A stretch of 64,000 nucleotides of DNA from Paenibacillus dendritiformis (GTDB taxonomy: Bacteria; Bacillota; Bacilli; Paenibacillales; Paenibacillaceae): positions 45,727 through 109,726 of the forward strand of contig NZ_LDIG01000045.1 in assembly GCF_015845845.1 (NCBI RefSeq). The letters run 5' to 3'. Made by a program: the position numbers and the translations under genes. Shown piece by piece: positions 19,246 through 27,474 of the stretch. A model generated the notes under the pieces. The model had not been told where the DNA came from. It worked only from the letters and a program-made list of their open reading frames with translations, and ran no database searches. Positions within the stretch are counted from its first letter, which is position 1; every line of letters starts with the position of its first letter.

Positions 19246-20868
19246 ATGGGTAAACAGCAACTGACATTGGAACAGAAAATCGGCCAAATGGTCATGTGCG
19301 GCTTCCACGGCCCGGTTGTCAACGACAATATCCGCACGCTGATTGAGAAGCATCATGTTGGCGGCATTATTTATTTCCGCCGCAATGTGCAGAGCAAGGA
19401 GCAGGTATGCGGGTTGTCACGGGAGCTGCAGCTCATCTCGCGCAAGCACACCGATATTCCGCTCTTTATCTGTATCGACCAGGAAGGGGGCATGGTCGCC
19501 CGCATCGATTGGGACGATATTACGCTCATTCCCGGCAATATGGCGATCGGGGCGGCGCGCAGCGCCGAAGACGCGTATGAAGCGGCCCGAATCTGCGGCG
19601 AAGAGCTGCTGCATATGGGCATCAATATGAACTTCGCGCCAAACGTGGACGTGAACAATAATGCCCTGAACCCGGTCATCGGGGTGCGTTCGTACGGCGA
19701 GCGCCCGGATCTCGTGGCCGAGCTGGGAGCGGCTCAGATCCGCGGTCTGCAGGAAGCGAATGTCGCGGCGACGGCGAAGCATTTCCCGGGTCATGGCGAC
19801 ACGGCGGTCGATTCCCACCACGGACTGGCGGCGGTCAACCACGACGAGGAGCGGCTGCTCGCGATCGAGCTGGCGCCGTTCATTCGCGCTATCCGCGAAG
19901 GCGTCGATCTGATTATGACGGCACATGTCATGTTCCCGGCCTTCGAGCCGAACCCGATTCCGGCGACATTGTCGCGCAATGTGCTGACGAATCTGCTGCG
20001 CAAGCGGCTCGGTTATAACGGCGTTATCGTCACCGACTGTCTGGAGATGCATGCGATTTCCAAAGAATTCGGCATTCCTGAGGGGGCCGTGCGCTCAGTG
20101 GAAGCCGGCGCCGATCTGGTGCTCGTGAGCCATACGTACGAAGAGCAGGTCGCGGCGATCGCGGCGCTGGTCGAGGCGGTGCGCAGCGGGCGGATTCCGG
20201 AGTCGCAGATCGACGAGTCGGTCGATCGGCTGCTGGCGCTGAAGGCGAAGCGCAGCATGGACGCCCTGCCGGAAGTGACGCCTCAATTCGCGGCGCTGTT
20301 CGGTTCCGACGCCTCCAAGGCGGTCGTCGACCGCATCTGCGAGAACAGCATTACGCTGGTCAAAAATGAAGGCGGGTTCCTTCCGCTGCGCAAGGAAGAG
20401 CCGACGCTCGTCATTTGGCCGGAAGTGCGCCAGCGTACGGAGGTCGATGAGCCGATCGAACAGTCCTACACATTGGCGACCGCGCTGACGCCTTACGTAG
20501 ACCATGTGGAGGAATGGCGGATCGGCACGTATCCGGAAGCGGACGAAGTGAAGGCGACCTTGGAGAAGGCCGCATCCTTCAAGCAGATTGTCGTGCTGAC
20601 CTATAATGCGGTTTCCACGCTCCATCCCGGCCAGGTCGAAATTGTACAGGGCTTGATCGGCCGCCCGGATGCGCAGGTTATCGTCGCCTCGACGCGCAAT
20701 CCGTATGATTTGAACCAGTTCCCGGAAGCGCCGGTCTATCTGTGCTGCTACGAGAATCGTCCGGCGACGATGAAGGCGCTGGCGGCCGTGCTGGCAGGCA
20801 AGCAGGAAGCGCGCGGCAGGCTGCCGGTCACGATCTCGCCGGAATATCCGTTCGGGCATCAGGCGTAG
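19246..20868 (+). CDS. nagZ: Beta-N-acetylhexosaminidase, glycoside hydrolase family 3
   Basis: Removes terminal N-acetylglucosamine, typically from muropeptides or chitin fragments. The 540 residues show the GH3 NagZ signature KHFPGHGDTAVDSHHG at about 178-193, containing the His/Asp catalytic dyad of this subgroup, and a CIDQEGG motif near residue 80. There is no signal peptide, so it is probably cytoplasmic, acting on imported sugars. A C-terminal extension of about 190 residues after the barrel is as in Bacillus-type enzymes. GAGAGG lies close before the ATG. It follows the sugar sensor operon, which fits a role in amino-sugar use. Confidence 0.9.
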   Translation: MGKQQLTLEQKIGQMVMCGFHGPVVNDNIRTLIEKHHVGGIIYFRRNVQSKEQVCGLSRELQLISRKHTDIPLFICIDQEGGMVARIDWDDITLIPGNMAIGAARSAEDAYEAARICGEELLHMGINMNFAPNVDVNNNALNPVIGVRSYGERPDLVAELGAAQIRGLQEANVAATAKHFPGHGDTAVDSHHGLAAVNHDEERLLAIELAPFIRAIREGVDLIMTAHVMFPAFEPNPIPATLSRNVLTNLLRKRLGYNGVIVTDCLEMHAISKEFGIPEGAVRSVEAGADLVLVSHTYEEQVAAIAALVEAVRSGRIPESQIDESVDRLLALKAKRSMDALPEVTPQFAALFGSDASKAVVDRICENSITLVKNEGGFLPLRKEEPTLVIWPEVRQRTEVDEPIEQSYTLATALTPYVDHVEEWRIGTYPEADEVKATLEKAASFKQIVVLTYNAVSTLHPGQVEIVQGLIGRPDAQVIVASTRNPYDLNQFPEAPVYLCCYENRPATMKALAAVLAGKQEARGRLPVTISPEYPFGHQA

Positions 20869-20913
20869 AAGTCTATAATATCGGCAAGATATTCGGGCCG
20901 ATGATTGCATCAT

Positions 20914-20957
20914 AAGGCTGTTCCCCGGCCGTCTACCTGACGAGGGGAACGGCCTTT
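20914..20957 (+). terminator. Terminator after nagZ
   Basis: GGCTGTTCCCC and GGGGAACGGCC pair with one wobble and are followed by TTTTGC. Confidence 0.78.
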
Positions 20958-21065
20958 TGCTTGCTGCGCGCACGGTTCAGCCGCAGTGAAAATATCCGAT
21001 GGATTTATGAGGCGGATCAGGCTATATTGGAATAAGAATCGTTGCGATTAGGAGAGAAGCTGCTT

Positions 21066-21566
21066 ATGAGGGAGAATGTGCCTTCGGCCCGTTACGGCAA
21101 GCTTATTACGGAAACGCTGTTCATGGCGTCCGGAATTGTCGTCGGCTTGTTCGGGTTGGTGATGATGGCTGGCTATCTTGCGTCAGAGGAGCAACAGTCC
21201 TCGGGAGAGAACGATTTTGCGCTGTTGGCGCTGCTCTCCCTGCTGCCGATTGCCGCGGGGTGCTGGCTGTGCTATATGTCGTGGAAAAGAAAGAGAAAGC
21301 GCAAGCTGGCGGAGCTGGAAAATGCGGCGCTGTCGATCGCTGCCCGGAAGGGAGGGCGCTTGACGGCCGCCGAACTGGCGATGGATGCCCGCATCGACGT
21401 GCAGAAGGCGCGCGCTTTGCTGGAGCATTTCGTGAAGGAGAAGGCGGCCATTCTGAAAATCGCCGATAACGGCGCTTACGTCTATGAATTCGACGGTCTG
21501 CTCGACGAGCGGGAGAAGGCGGACGCGCAGTCGTTGAAGGAACTGATCTACGGCAAGCCGCTATAG
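21066..21566 (+). CDS. Small membrane protein with cytoplasmic winged-helix-like tail
   Basis: I do not recognise this 166-residue protein. Two membrane helices near the N-terminus (TLFMASGIVVGLFGLVMMAGYL and FALLALLSLLPIAAGCWLCYM) are followed by a basic stretch KRKRKRK that places the rest in the cytoplasm. The tail (ALSIAARKGGRLTAAELAMDARIDVQKARALLEHFVKEKAAI) has the helix pattern of a winged-helix or PCI-like fold, but no family can be named. The start at 21066 is chosen because AGGAGAG precedes it by 10 bases; a TTG at 21042 lies before that site. It sits alone upstream of an EcsC-family gene. Confidence 0.8.
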   Translation: MRENVPSARYGKLITETLFMASGIVVGLFGLVMMAGYLASEEQQSSGENDFALLALLSLLPIAAGCWLCYMSWKRKRKRKLAELENAALSIAARKGGRLTAAELAMDARIDVQKARALLEHFVKEKAAILKIADNGAYVYEFDGLLDEREKADAQSLKELIYGKPL

Positions 21567-21649
21567 CTGCCGCGAAGGCATGGCTGCCTTCGCATTCAAG
21601 GCAAGGACAGCATCCAGGTGATGCAGCAAATAATAAGGGAGGCGGCTGG

Positions 21650-22501
21650 ATGAGGAATCAGGAACAATATGCGGAGCTGGAGCAGGCGCTGCAGGAAGTA
21701 GAGAAGTGGGAGCGGGAGCAGAAGGATCTATCCTTTTTCGATAAAATCGGCCGCCTGCCCTTCACCTTGCTCGAGCGGTTCACGCCTGCGGGGCTCCAGC
21801 GCAAAATATCCGAGCTGCTGGATGAGCTGGGAGCCTATCTGCAAACGGGCGGCAAATATTTGATTCAGAAAAAGCATGTGCTGAACAAGCTGCAGGCGAA
21901 GCGGGCCGAGCTGGACCCGGCGGCGGCCGGGCAGCGGGGCGAACCGGATCTTGCGCTCGCCCAATCGCTGCCTCTTGCCATATGCGATGCCGCTGCGGCC
22001 GAGGTCATGGAGGCGAACAAGAAGGTGGCGTTCGCCCAAGGAGCGACGACGGGCTTCGGCGGATTGTTCACGCTGGCGGTCGACATTCCGGCCGTGCTCG
22101 GCTTGGCCTTGAAGGCGCTGCAGGAGACCGCCATCTGCTACGGCTTCGATCCGGATGATCCGCGCGAGCGGGTCTTCATCGTCAAATGCATGCAGTTCAC
22201 GACCTCGGATGTCGTAGGCAAGCAGGCGATCCTGAAGGATGTGGCCGATTATGACAATCCCGAGCGGGAACGGGCGGGACTGTCGGAGATGCAGGGCTGG
22301 CGGGAGACGATGGCTTCCTTCACCGACAGCTTCGGCTGGAAGAAGCTGTTCCAGACGATTCCGGTCGTCGGCATGGTATTCGGCTCCTTCAGCAACCGCT
22401 CTTTAATCCATGATATGGCGGAGACCGGACAATACTTGTACCGCAAACGGGCCATTCTCGCGCGCCTGCAAGCGGTGAAGAATCAGGCTGCTTTAGAGTA
22501 G
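21650..22501 (+). CDS. EcsC family protein
   Basis: A 283-residue protein of the EcsC family, named for the third gene of the Bacillus ecs locus; its biochemical role is not established. Features seen are the family N-terminal helix bundle (LSFFDKIGRLPFTLLERFTPAG), a glycine-rich hydrophobic stretch (AFAQGATTGFGGLFTLAVDIPAVLGLALKALQETAICYGFD), and a second hydrophobic region (KLFQTIPVVGMVFGSFSN). No ecsAB genes are nearby. GGGAGGCGG precedes the ATG. The terminator stem begins inside its last codons. Family assignment is good and function open. Confidence 0.82.
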   Translation: MRNQEQYAELEQALQEVEKWEREQKDLSFFDKIGRLPFTLLERFTPAGLQRKISELLDELGAYLQTGGKYLIQKKHVLNKLQAKRAELDPAAAGQRGEPDLALAQSLPLAICDAAAAEVMEANKKVAFAQGATTGFGGLFTLAVDIPAVLGLALKALQETAICYGFDPDDPRERVFIVKCMQFTTSDVVGKQAILKDVADYDNPERERAGLSEMQGWRETMASFTDSFGWKKLFQTIPVVGMVFGSFSNRSLIHDMAETGQYLYRKRAILARLQAVKNQAALE

Positions 22502-22511
22502 CCTGTTTTTT
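22484..22511 (+). terminator. Terminator overlapping the end of the EcsC-family gene
   Basis: CAGGCT and AGCCTG pair around a 10-nt loop containing the stop codon and are followed by TTTTTTG. Confidence 0.75.
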
Positions 22512-22582
22512 GCGTGTCCGCTGCGATACTGTATATGGATACAGAGCAATGGGATGGCCAGTGAACCAGAGCGGAACCTTTA

Positions 22583-22611
22583 TTGAAACCGTTATATTTT
22601 TCCAGTATAAT
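22583..22611 (+). promoter_or_regulatory. Promoter of tnaA
   Basis: TTGAAA, a 17-bp spacer and a perfect TATAAT sit 88 bp before the gene, the best-matching vegetative promoter in the window. The 5' leader of about 80 nt shows no tnaC-like peptide that I can support. Confidence 0.75.
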
Positions 22612-22698
22612 GAAGTCGCCTTCAAAATATTGGAACGCGAAGGAAAATTTCGAAGCTGTTCGTTTGAAAATTTTTCTATGAATAACGGGGGTGTTTGA

Positions 22699-24093
22699 AT
22701 GGCGCGATTCGCAGAGCCGTTTAAAATCAAAATGGTGGAGCCGCTGCGCATCATCTCACGGGAAGAGCGGGAGAGGGCCCTGGAACGGGCGGGATACAAT
22801 CCATTTCTGCTGCGCGGGGATGAAGTGTATATCGATCTGTTGACCGACAGCGGCACGAGCGCGATGAGCGACAACCAATGGGCCGGCATGATGCTGGGCG
22901 ACGAGTCGTATGCGGGCAGCCGCAATTATTATCATCTGTGCGACACGGTGCAGCACATTACAGGTTATCAGCATGTGATTCCGATGCATCAGGGGCGGGG
23001 CGCCGAAAAGGTGCTGTTTCCGCTGCTTATTCAAAAAGGGCAGTATGTCCTGAGCAATTGGCATTTCGATACAACGCGCGCGCATGTCGATCTGGCCGGG
23101 GGAATTGCGGTTGATCTTGTAACCGAACAAGCCTATGATACGACGACGCCTTATCCGTTCAAAGGAAACTTCGATACGGATAAGCTGCGCCATGCGATTG
23201 CGGAAAAAGGAACGGAAAACATCGCATTTATCCTTATTACCGTGACGAACAACAGCGCCGGCGGCCAGCCCGTATCCATGGAAAATATTCGCGAGGTATC
23301 CGCCATTGCGAAGCAGAACGGGATTCGCGTCTTTTTCGATGCCGCGCGTTATGCGGAGAATGCGTACTTCATCAAGAAGCGCGAGCAAGGCTATGAGGAT
23401 AAAGAAATCATTGATATCGTCCGTGAAATGTTCTCTTATGGCGAAGGGTTCACGATGAGCGCCAAAAAGGACGGGCTTGTCAATATCGGCGGCTTGCTGG
23501 CCTTTAAAGAGGATGAAGCGTTATTTACGCAAGCGCGTTCGATGACGGTGCCGATGGAGGGCTTTCCGACTTACGGCGGCTTGACCGGGCGCGATATGGA
23601 AGCGCTTGCCCGCGGGCTGCGCGAAGGCATCGACGAGCAGTATCTTGCTTATCGCATCGGCCAGATCGAATATCTCGGCAGACGCCTCGAGGAGGGAGGA
23701 ATCCCTTTCCAGACGCCCACGGGCGGCCATGCCGTATTCGTAGACGCGAAAAAGATGCTGCCGCATATTCCCGCGGCGCAGTTCCCGGCCCAGGTGCTGG
23801 CGAACGAGTTATATCTTGAAGCGGGGATACGAGGAGTCGAAATCGGCTCTTTTCTGCTGGGACGTGACGCCTCGACAGGCGAACAGTTGGAGAGCAAGCT
23901 TGAATTGCTGCGTTTGACGATTCCGCGCCGCGTCTATACGAATAACCATATGGATGTCATTGCGGATGCCCTGATTGCTATCAAGGACCGGGCAAGCACG
24001 TTGACAGGATTGGAGTTCACGTACGAACCGCCGATATTGCGGCATTTCACTGCGCGTCTTCGGCCGATCAAGTCAGAAGTCCCGTCCCGCTAA
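22699..24093 (+). CDS. tnaA: Tryptophanase
   Basis: A pyridoxal-phosphate enzyme splitting tryptophan to indole, pyruvate and ammonia; 464 residues, the normal length. The cofactor lysine is K257 in MSAKKDGLV. Tryptophanase and tyrosine phenol-lyase are close relatives; the positions that separate them favour tryptophanase: SNWHFDTT has Asp where phenol-lyases have Thr, [10 protein letters not shown] has Ile where phenol-lyases have the tyrosine-binding Arg, and LRHFTARL has His where they have Phe. A ribosome site lies before the ATG (AACGGGGGTG). It has its own strong promoter and no adjacent permease. Substrate choice is inferred from residues, not tested. Confidence 0.9.
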   Translation: MARFAEPFKIKMVEPLRIISREERERALERAGYNPFLLRGDEVYIDLLTDSGTSAMSDNQWAGMMLGDESYAGSRNYYHLCDTVQHITGYQHVIPMHQGRGAEKVLFPLLIQKGQYVLSNWHFDTTRAHVDLAGGIAVDLVTEQAYDTTTPYPFKGNFDTDKLRHAIAEKGTENIAFILITVTNNSAGGQPVSMENIREVSAIAKQNGIRVFFDAARYAENAYFIKKREQGYEDKEIIDIVREMFSYGEGFTMSAKKDGLVNIGGLLAFKEDEALFTQARSMTVPMEGFPTYGGLTGRDMEALARGLREGIDEQYLAYRIGQIEYLGRRLEEGGIPFQTPTGGHAVFVDAKKMLPHIPAAQFPAQVLANELYLEAGIRGVEIGSFLLGRDASTGEQLESKLELLRLTIPRRVYTNNHMDVIADALIAIKDRASTLTGLEFTYEPPILRHFTARLRPIKSEVPSR

Positions 24094-24171
24094 GCTATCC
24101 CGTTCAGCTTGAACAGGGAATGTGAAGCCGGCAGGACACCGTTTGCCGAACGGCATATGCGTTGATGGGAG

Positions 24172-24198
24172 AAGGAGGGGGCGAAGCGCCCCCTCCTT
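24172..24198. terminator. Perfect GC-rich palindrome between convergent genes
   Basis: AAGGAGGGGGCG and CGCCCCCTCCTT form a 12-bp perfect stem with an AAG loop between the ends of tnaA and the opposing operon. There is no T-run on either strand, so it may stop or stabilise transcripts rather than act as a classical terminator. Confidence 0.5.
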
Positions 24199-24252
24199 GC
24201 CGAGCAGGAGAAGGGAAGCGGGTAAGGGACCCGTAACCCCGTAATGCCCTCG

Positions 24253-25992
24253 CTATTCGGCAGCTTCGACCTCAACGACCGGAATCGCCTCGACCTCGCC
24301 GCCGATATATACATTCGTATAGTTGTTGAAAACGCCGATGACCGTAACCGGACCCTCCTGGAAGGAGAGTGCGCCCTGCAGCAGAACATAGCTGTCTCCC
24401 ATGCGGGCGTAGGCTCCTTCTTCGCTGACTGCCGCGATCTCGCAGGCGAAGCGAACCTTCTCGCCCGGATGCTCGGGCAATTGCTCCACCCGGATATCGG
24501 CATAATCCGAATCGGGAACGAGCCCCGCAAATTGATAGCTGCCGCCCTGGATCGCATAGCGGGCCGTCCTGCCTTCGGCTCCCTGCTCGTTCGGGCTCTT
24601 CACAAGCAAGTCTCCGTCCGCCCCGACCTCGTAGCCGTCCGCCTCGAACGCGAACAGCGGCTGCAGCCGGTTGTTCGCGACCGCATAGGCGGTGTATGAG
24701 GCCGCGCGCGCATCGGATTCGGCCTCGACGAGCAGGACGGGCTGCCCGCCGGCGCTTAACCGCTCCTCGACGGCGAGGCGGCGCACGGCGGCTCCGGTCG
24801 GAAGCGGCTGGCTGCGCAGCACCGTTGGCCGCGATTGGCCGTCCCAAGCCGCATAGTACACGCGCCGCTCCGAATCGAGCGCCAGGGCGTATACTTTGGC
24901 GCCGAAGCGGTCCCGGCCGCCGCTGACGAGCGGATAGTCCCCATCCGGAAGCAGACGGGACGGATCCGCCGCGGCCCAAGCGATGCGGACGGCCTCGATA
25001 TTCGCGGACGTGTCGCGGAAGCCGTCCAGCGCCTCATAGAGGCCGATCGCCGCTTCGTACTCCCCGGCCGCCACATGGCGGTCCGCCTTCCGCATCCAGT
25101 TCTCCATCTCGCGTTCCAGATAGCCGCTTAGCCGCGAAGGGATGCCGGAAGCGTCCACATAGGCCGCAATGGCGGAAGCGTGAAGGGCGAACGCCTTCGC
25201 ATTGTTCTGCTCGACATCCTTCCGCAGCATCGCCTCGGCAAGCTCCTCCGACTTGCTCTGCAGCCATGCGGCCTCGATGTCAAGCTTCCGGTACGCTTCG
25301 CGCATGGCCAGAACCTCGTCCAGCATTAGCCGGAACTCTCCTTGGCCGGCCAGGCGGGCCAGCTTGGCTTCGTCATAGGAGCGGAACAGGCGCGTCAAGT
25401 GCCCGGCCTTCTCGTCTGCCCCGCCGAAGAGCGAAGCCGGAATGGCCAGCAGGTTTGCCTTGAACGATTCGTCGCCTCCGCCCTCCCGCCTGCCTTCCTC
25501 CAGCTCCGCCTCGAAACGGGCCTTGAACCGGCCGAAATGCTCCTGCATCCGGTCTGCGGCCCGCATGGAGGCCAGCATGTCCTTGAACTCAGCGGCATAC
25601 GAGCCGCCCGACTTCAAATAAGTCGAACGCAATTGCTGATAACGGCTATGTATTTTGAGGAACGCATCGAAGCGAAGCGATGCCGCCGCGGCGTCTGCCT
25701 CGGACATCACCTCGTTCAGTTCGCGCTTCATCTCGGTAATCGGCGCCAGCTCGCGCAGCCGCTCGGCAAGCTTGTCTTCCTGATAGCGTATCGAGCGGTT
25801 GTTCCTGGCTTGACGGTACGCTTCTTCCGCGGCGACAAGATCATGAGCGGCATACAGCCGATCCGCCTCCTTGACGGCATCGATCTTTTCTATAATATGA
25901 ATCCCCTTGAATCCAATCATTACCACCGCGGCGGCGCATAACAAGATCATCAAATTCCGCGGGTTCAGGACGTCTCGGATCGTCATATACAT
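24253..25992 (-). CDS. Membrane-anchored helical protein of unknown function
   Basis: No family is recognised for this 579-residue protein. A single membrane helix at about 11-31 (NLMILLCAAAVVMIGFKGIHI) is followed by a long charged helical region with TPR-like spacing (LYAAHDLVAAEEAYRQARNN; AAGEYEAAIGLYEALDGFRD) and then a beta-rich C-terminal half (YYAAWDGQSRPTVLRSQPLP...FAFEADGYEVGADGDLLVKS). It is last in a three-gene minus-strand operon, with its start sharing one base with the previous stop (TGATG). The operon diverges from the tubulin-like/vWA operon and is inferred to be part of the same system. Confidence 0.82.
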   Translation of the reverse strand: MYMTIRDVLNPRNLMILLCAAAVVMIGFKGIHIIEKIDAVKEADRLYAAHDLVAAEEAYRQARNNRSIRYQEDKLAERLRELAPITEMKRELNEVMSEADAAAASLRFDAFLKIHSRYQQLRSTYLKSGGSYAAEFKDMLASMRAADRMQEHFGRFKARFEAELEEGRREGGGDESFKANLLAIPASLFGGADEKAGHLTRLFRSYDEAKLARLAGQGEFRLMLDEVLAMREAYRKLDIEAAWLQSKSEELAEAMLRKDVEQNNAKAFALHASAIAAYVDASGIPSRLSGYLEREMENWMRKADRHVAAGEYEAAIGLYEALDGFRDTSANIEAVRIAWAAADPSRLLPDGDYPLVSGGRDRFGAKVYALALDSERRVYYAAWDGQSRPTVLRSQPLPTGAAVRRLAVEERLSAGGQPVLLVEAESDARAASYTAYAVANNRLQPLFAFEADGYEVGADGDLLVKSPNEQGAEGRTARYAIQGGSYQFAGLVPDSDYADIRVEQLPEHPGEKVRFACEIAAVSEEGAYARMGDSYVLLQGALSFQEGPVTVIGVFNNYTNVYIGGEVEAIPVVEVEAAE

Positions 25993-26933
25993 CAGCCTCT
26001 CCCGGCCGAGTCCTGAAAGTCAGGATCCCATCCGTATTTCTCGCGCACAATCCGGTTCACCTCGTTGGCGACGCGGTCCCAGTTCTCATGCGGGTGCTGC
26101 CGGATCATCCGGTGCAGCCGGAGCAAGCGATCCTTCGGCAAACGATGGGCGTAACGCCGGATCAATCCGGGATAGGCGAGCACGTACCGCTTCATGCGCA
26201 CGGCCGCGCCGGCCACGCCCGCCAGAATGTCCTGGCCGTTGTCCAGGCCGAGAATTTCCGGCTCGTAATGAATAATGTACTGAAACGTGCGATCCTTAAT
26301 CAGATCCCGCTTGATTTTGGCGATCTCGCCGATGTAATCGGCCAGCAGCGGATCATATTGCTCCAGCAGAAGCGGCTCAAGTTCCAGCTCCATATCCTTG
26401 CGCAGCGCGAAGTAATGAAGCAGCGCCAACTGCTGCAGCCGGATCGTATCGTTGCGGATCAGCGGCCTCAGCTCGCGCAGCAGCTCGTAGGTGAGCTGCT
26501 TGTCGTCATCCCAATGCGAGAAGGCATGCTCCCAGTCGCGGTAGATATCCTGGGCCAGCTGTTCCTGCTCGCGCTGCAGCAGCTGGTCCAGCTCGCGGCT
26601 GGCTTCGGCGCGCATCGCCTTTCGCTGGACGAACCAGAGGAGGCCGATCAGGAGAATGGACGCCGCAGCGCAGAGCGCCATCTGCCCGAATGTATCGCTC
26701 AGCAGGATGCCGATAAGCCCGAGCAGCAGGGCGAAGAGCCGCTTCGTCTGCATCGATCGTCTCACCCGAGAGGCTGCATGCCGTTCGATCGGGCGCAGCG
26801 AAGCTTTGCCGCAGACCGGACAGACTTCTTCCTCCAGGGCGGTGAACGCCTGGCACGAGGCGCATCGATGCACGAGATGATAGATCTGCTTCGGCTTGCG
26901 GTACGGTCTGAAATAGACAGGTATTTTTTTCAT
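25992..26933 (-). CDS. Zinc-ribbon membrane protein of unknown function
   Basis: 313 residues. A small zinc ribbon near the N-terminus (CASC at about 24-27, CPVC at about 38-41) is followed by two membrane helices (LFALLLGLIGILL and MALCAAASILLIGLLWFV) and a cytoplasmic helical domain of about 200 residues (QREQEQLAQDIYRDWEHAF...). No named family is recognised. Its ATG overlaps the stop of the preceding 50-residue gene by 4 bp, and its own stop overlaps the next start, so all three are translationally coupled. A zinc ribbon also occurs in the GTPase of the divergent operon. Confidence 0.83.
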   Translation of the reverse strand: MKKIPVYFRPYRKPKQIYHLVHRCASCQAFTALEEEVCPVCGKASLRPIERHAASRVRRSMQTKRLFALLLGLIGILLSDTFGQMALCAAASILLIGLLWFVQRKAMRAEASRELDQLLQREQEQLAQDIYRDWEHAFSHWDDDKQLTYELLRELRPLIRNDTIRLQQLALLHYFALRKDMELELEPLLLEQYDPLLADYIGEIAKIKRDLIKDRTFQYIIHYEPEILGLDNGQDILAGVAGAAVRMKRYVLAYPGLIRRYAHRLPKDRLLRLHRMIRQHPHENWDRVANEVNRIVREKYGWDPDFQDSAGRG

Positions 26934-27082
26934 GGCGTTCTCCCGCTCTCGCCGTTCACGATCGAGACAAGCCGGGCGTCAATATCCGCCGCCGAAGGCG
27001 TCGATTTCCGCCGGACCCAATAGAGGACGGCCTGGCTGGCGACAAACAGAAACAAAACTGCAATGCAACCGTATGCTAACAT
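26930..27082 (-). CDS. 50-residue single-pass membrane protein
   Basis: A very short gene ahead of the zinc-ribbon protein. The product begins MLAYGCIAVLFLFVASQAVL, a membrane helix, continues with YWVRRKSTPSAADIDARLV and ends SGRTP. Evidence that it is real: a good ribosome site (AAAGGAAGGGA) before the ATG at 27082, a hydrophobic helix followed by an RRK stop-transfer cluster, and an exact ATGA overlap with the next gene. It is first in the operon. No homology is claimed; small subunits of membrane complexes look like this. Confidence 0.72.
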   Translation of the reverse strand: MLAYGCIAVLFLFVASQAVLYWVRRKSTPSAADIDARLVSIVNGESGRTP

Positions 27083-27175
27083 AGAGAGTCCCTTCCTTTA
27101 ACTGCAAACTAGAGTAATAGGATATGTTCCGCAAGCCCGCAGCAAGCAAGCTATCAAGGCGGCGCATCCTTGTAT

Positions 27176-27203
27176 CGTATACTGATTAGACAAATTTCGA
27201 CAA
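27176..27203 (-). promoter_or_regulatory. Possible promoter of the minus-strand three-gene operon
   Basis: On the minus strand TTGTCG, 16 bp and TATACG lie about 95 bp before the 50-residue gene. The -35 overlaps one arm of two inverted repeats: TTCGACA (27196-27202) / TGTCGAA (27244-27250) and GACAAGG (27199-27205) / CCTTGTC (27225-27231). Confidence 0.35.
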
Positions 27204-27255
27204 GGATATCCTTCATTCTGATGACCTTGTCCCTATTGCATTGTGTCGAATAAGG

Positions 27256-27284
27256 TTGAACTTTATAGTCACTGATTATATCAT
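27256..27284 (+). promoter_or_regulatory. Possible promoter of the vWA/tubulin-like operon
   Basis: TTGAAC, a 17-bp spacer and TATCAT point away from the minus-strand operon. They would leave a 5' leader of about 185 nt. The 392-bp gap 27083-27474 holds this, the opposing promoter and the palindrome below; no gene is seen. Confidence 0.45.
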
Positions 27285-27314
27285 AATGACAGATTGGTGG
27301 TAGAATCAGTAAAT

Positions 27315-27336
27315 ATATTGTCATTTCAGACAATAT
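27315..27336. promoter_or_regulatory. 22-bp perfect palindrome in the divergent control region
   Basis: ATATTGTC, six bases, GACAATAT. The half-site GACAA/TTGTC also occurs at 27188, 27199 and 27227. The size and symmetry suit a dimeric repressor just downstream of the plus-strand promoter. The cognate regulator is unknown and not encoded in the cluster. Confidence 0.5.
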
Positions 27337-27474
27337 CGTGGCGGGGAAGCAAAGGAAATTCAGAAAATTTTCATCTAATCTTAAGAACTATAAGGTATAA
27401 CAATATAGTGCCGTCTTCCGTGGCGCTTGTGTGCCTGCCATTAACCTATCATTTTATGATAAAGGAGTACAACT

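Noticed and set aside
22699..24093. Tyrosine phenol-lyase
   Set aside because: The substrate-determining positions (Asp in HFDTT, Ile in VEIGSF, His in LRHFTARL) are those of tryptophanase.
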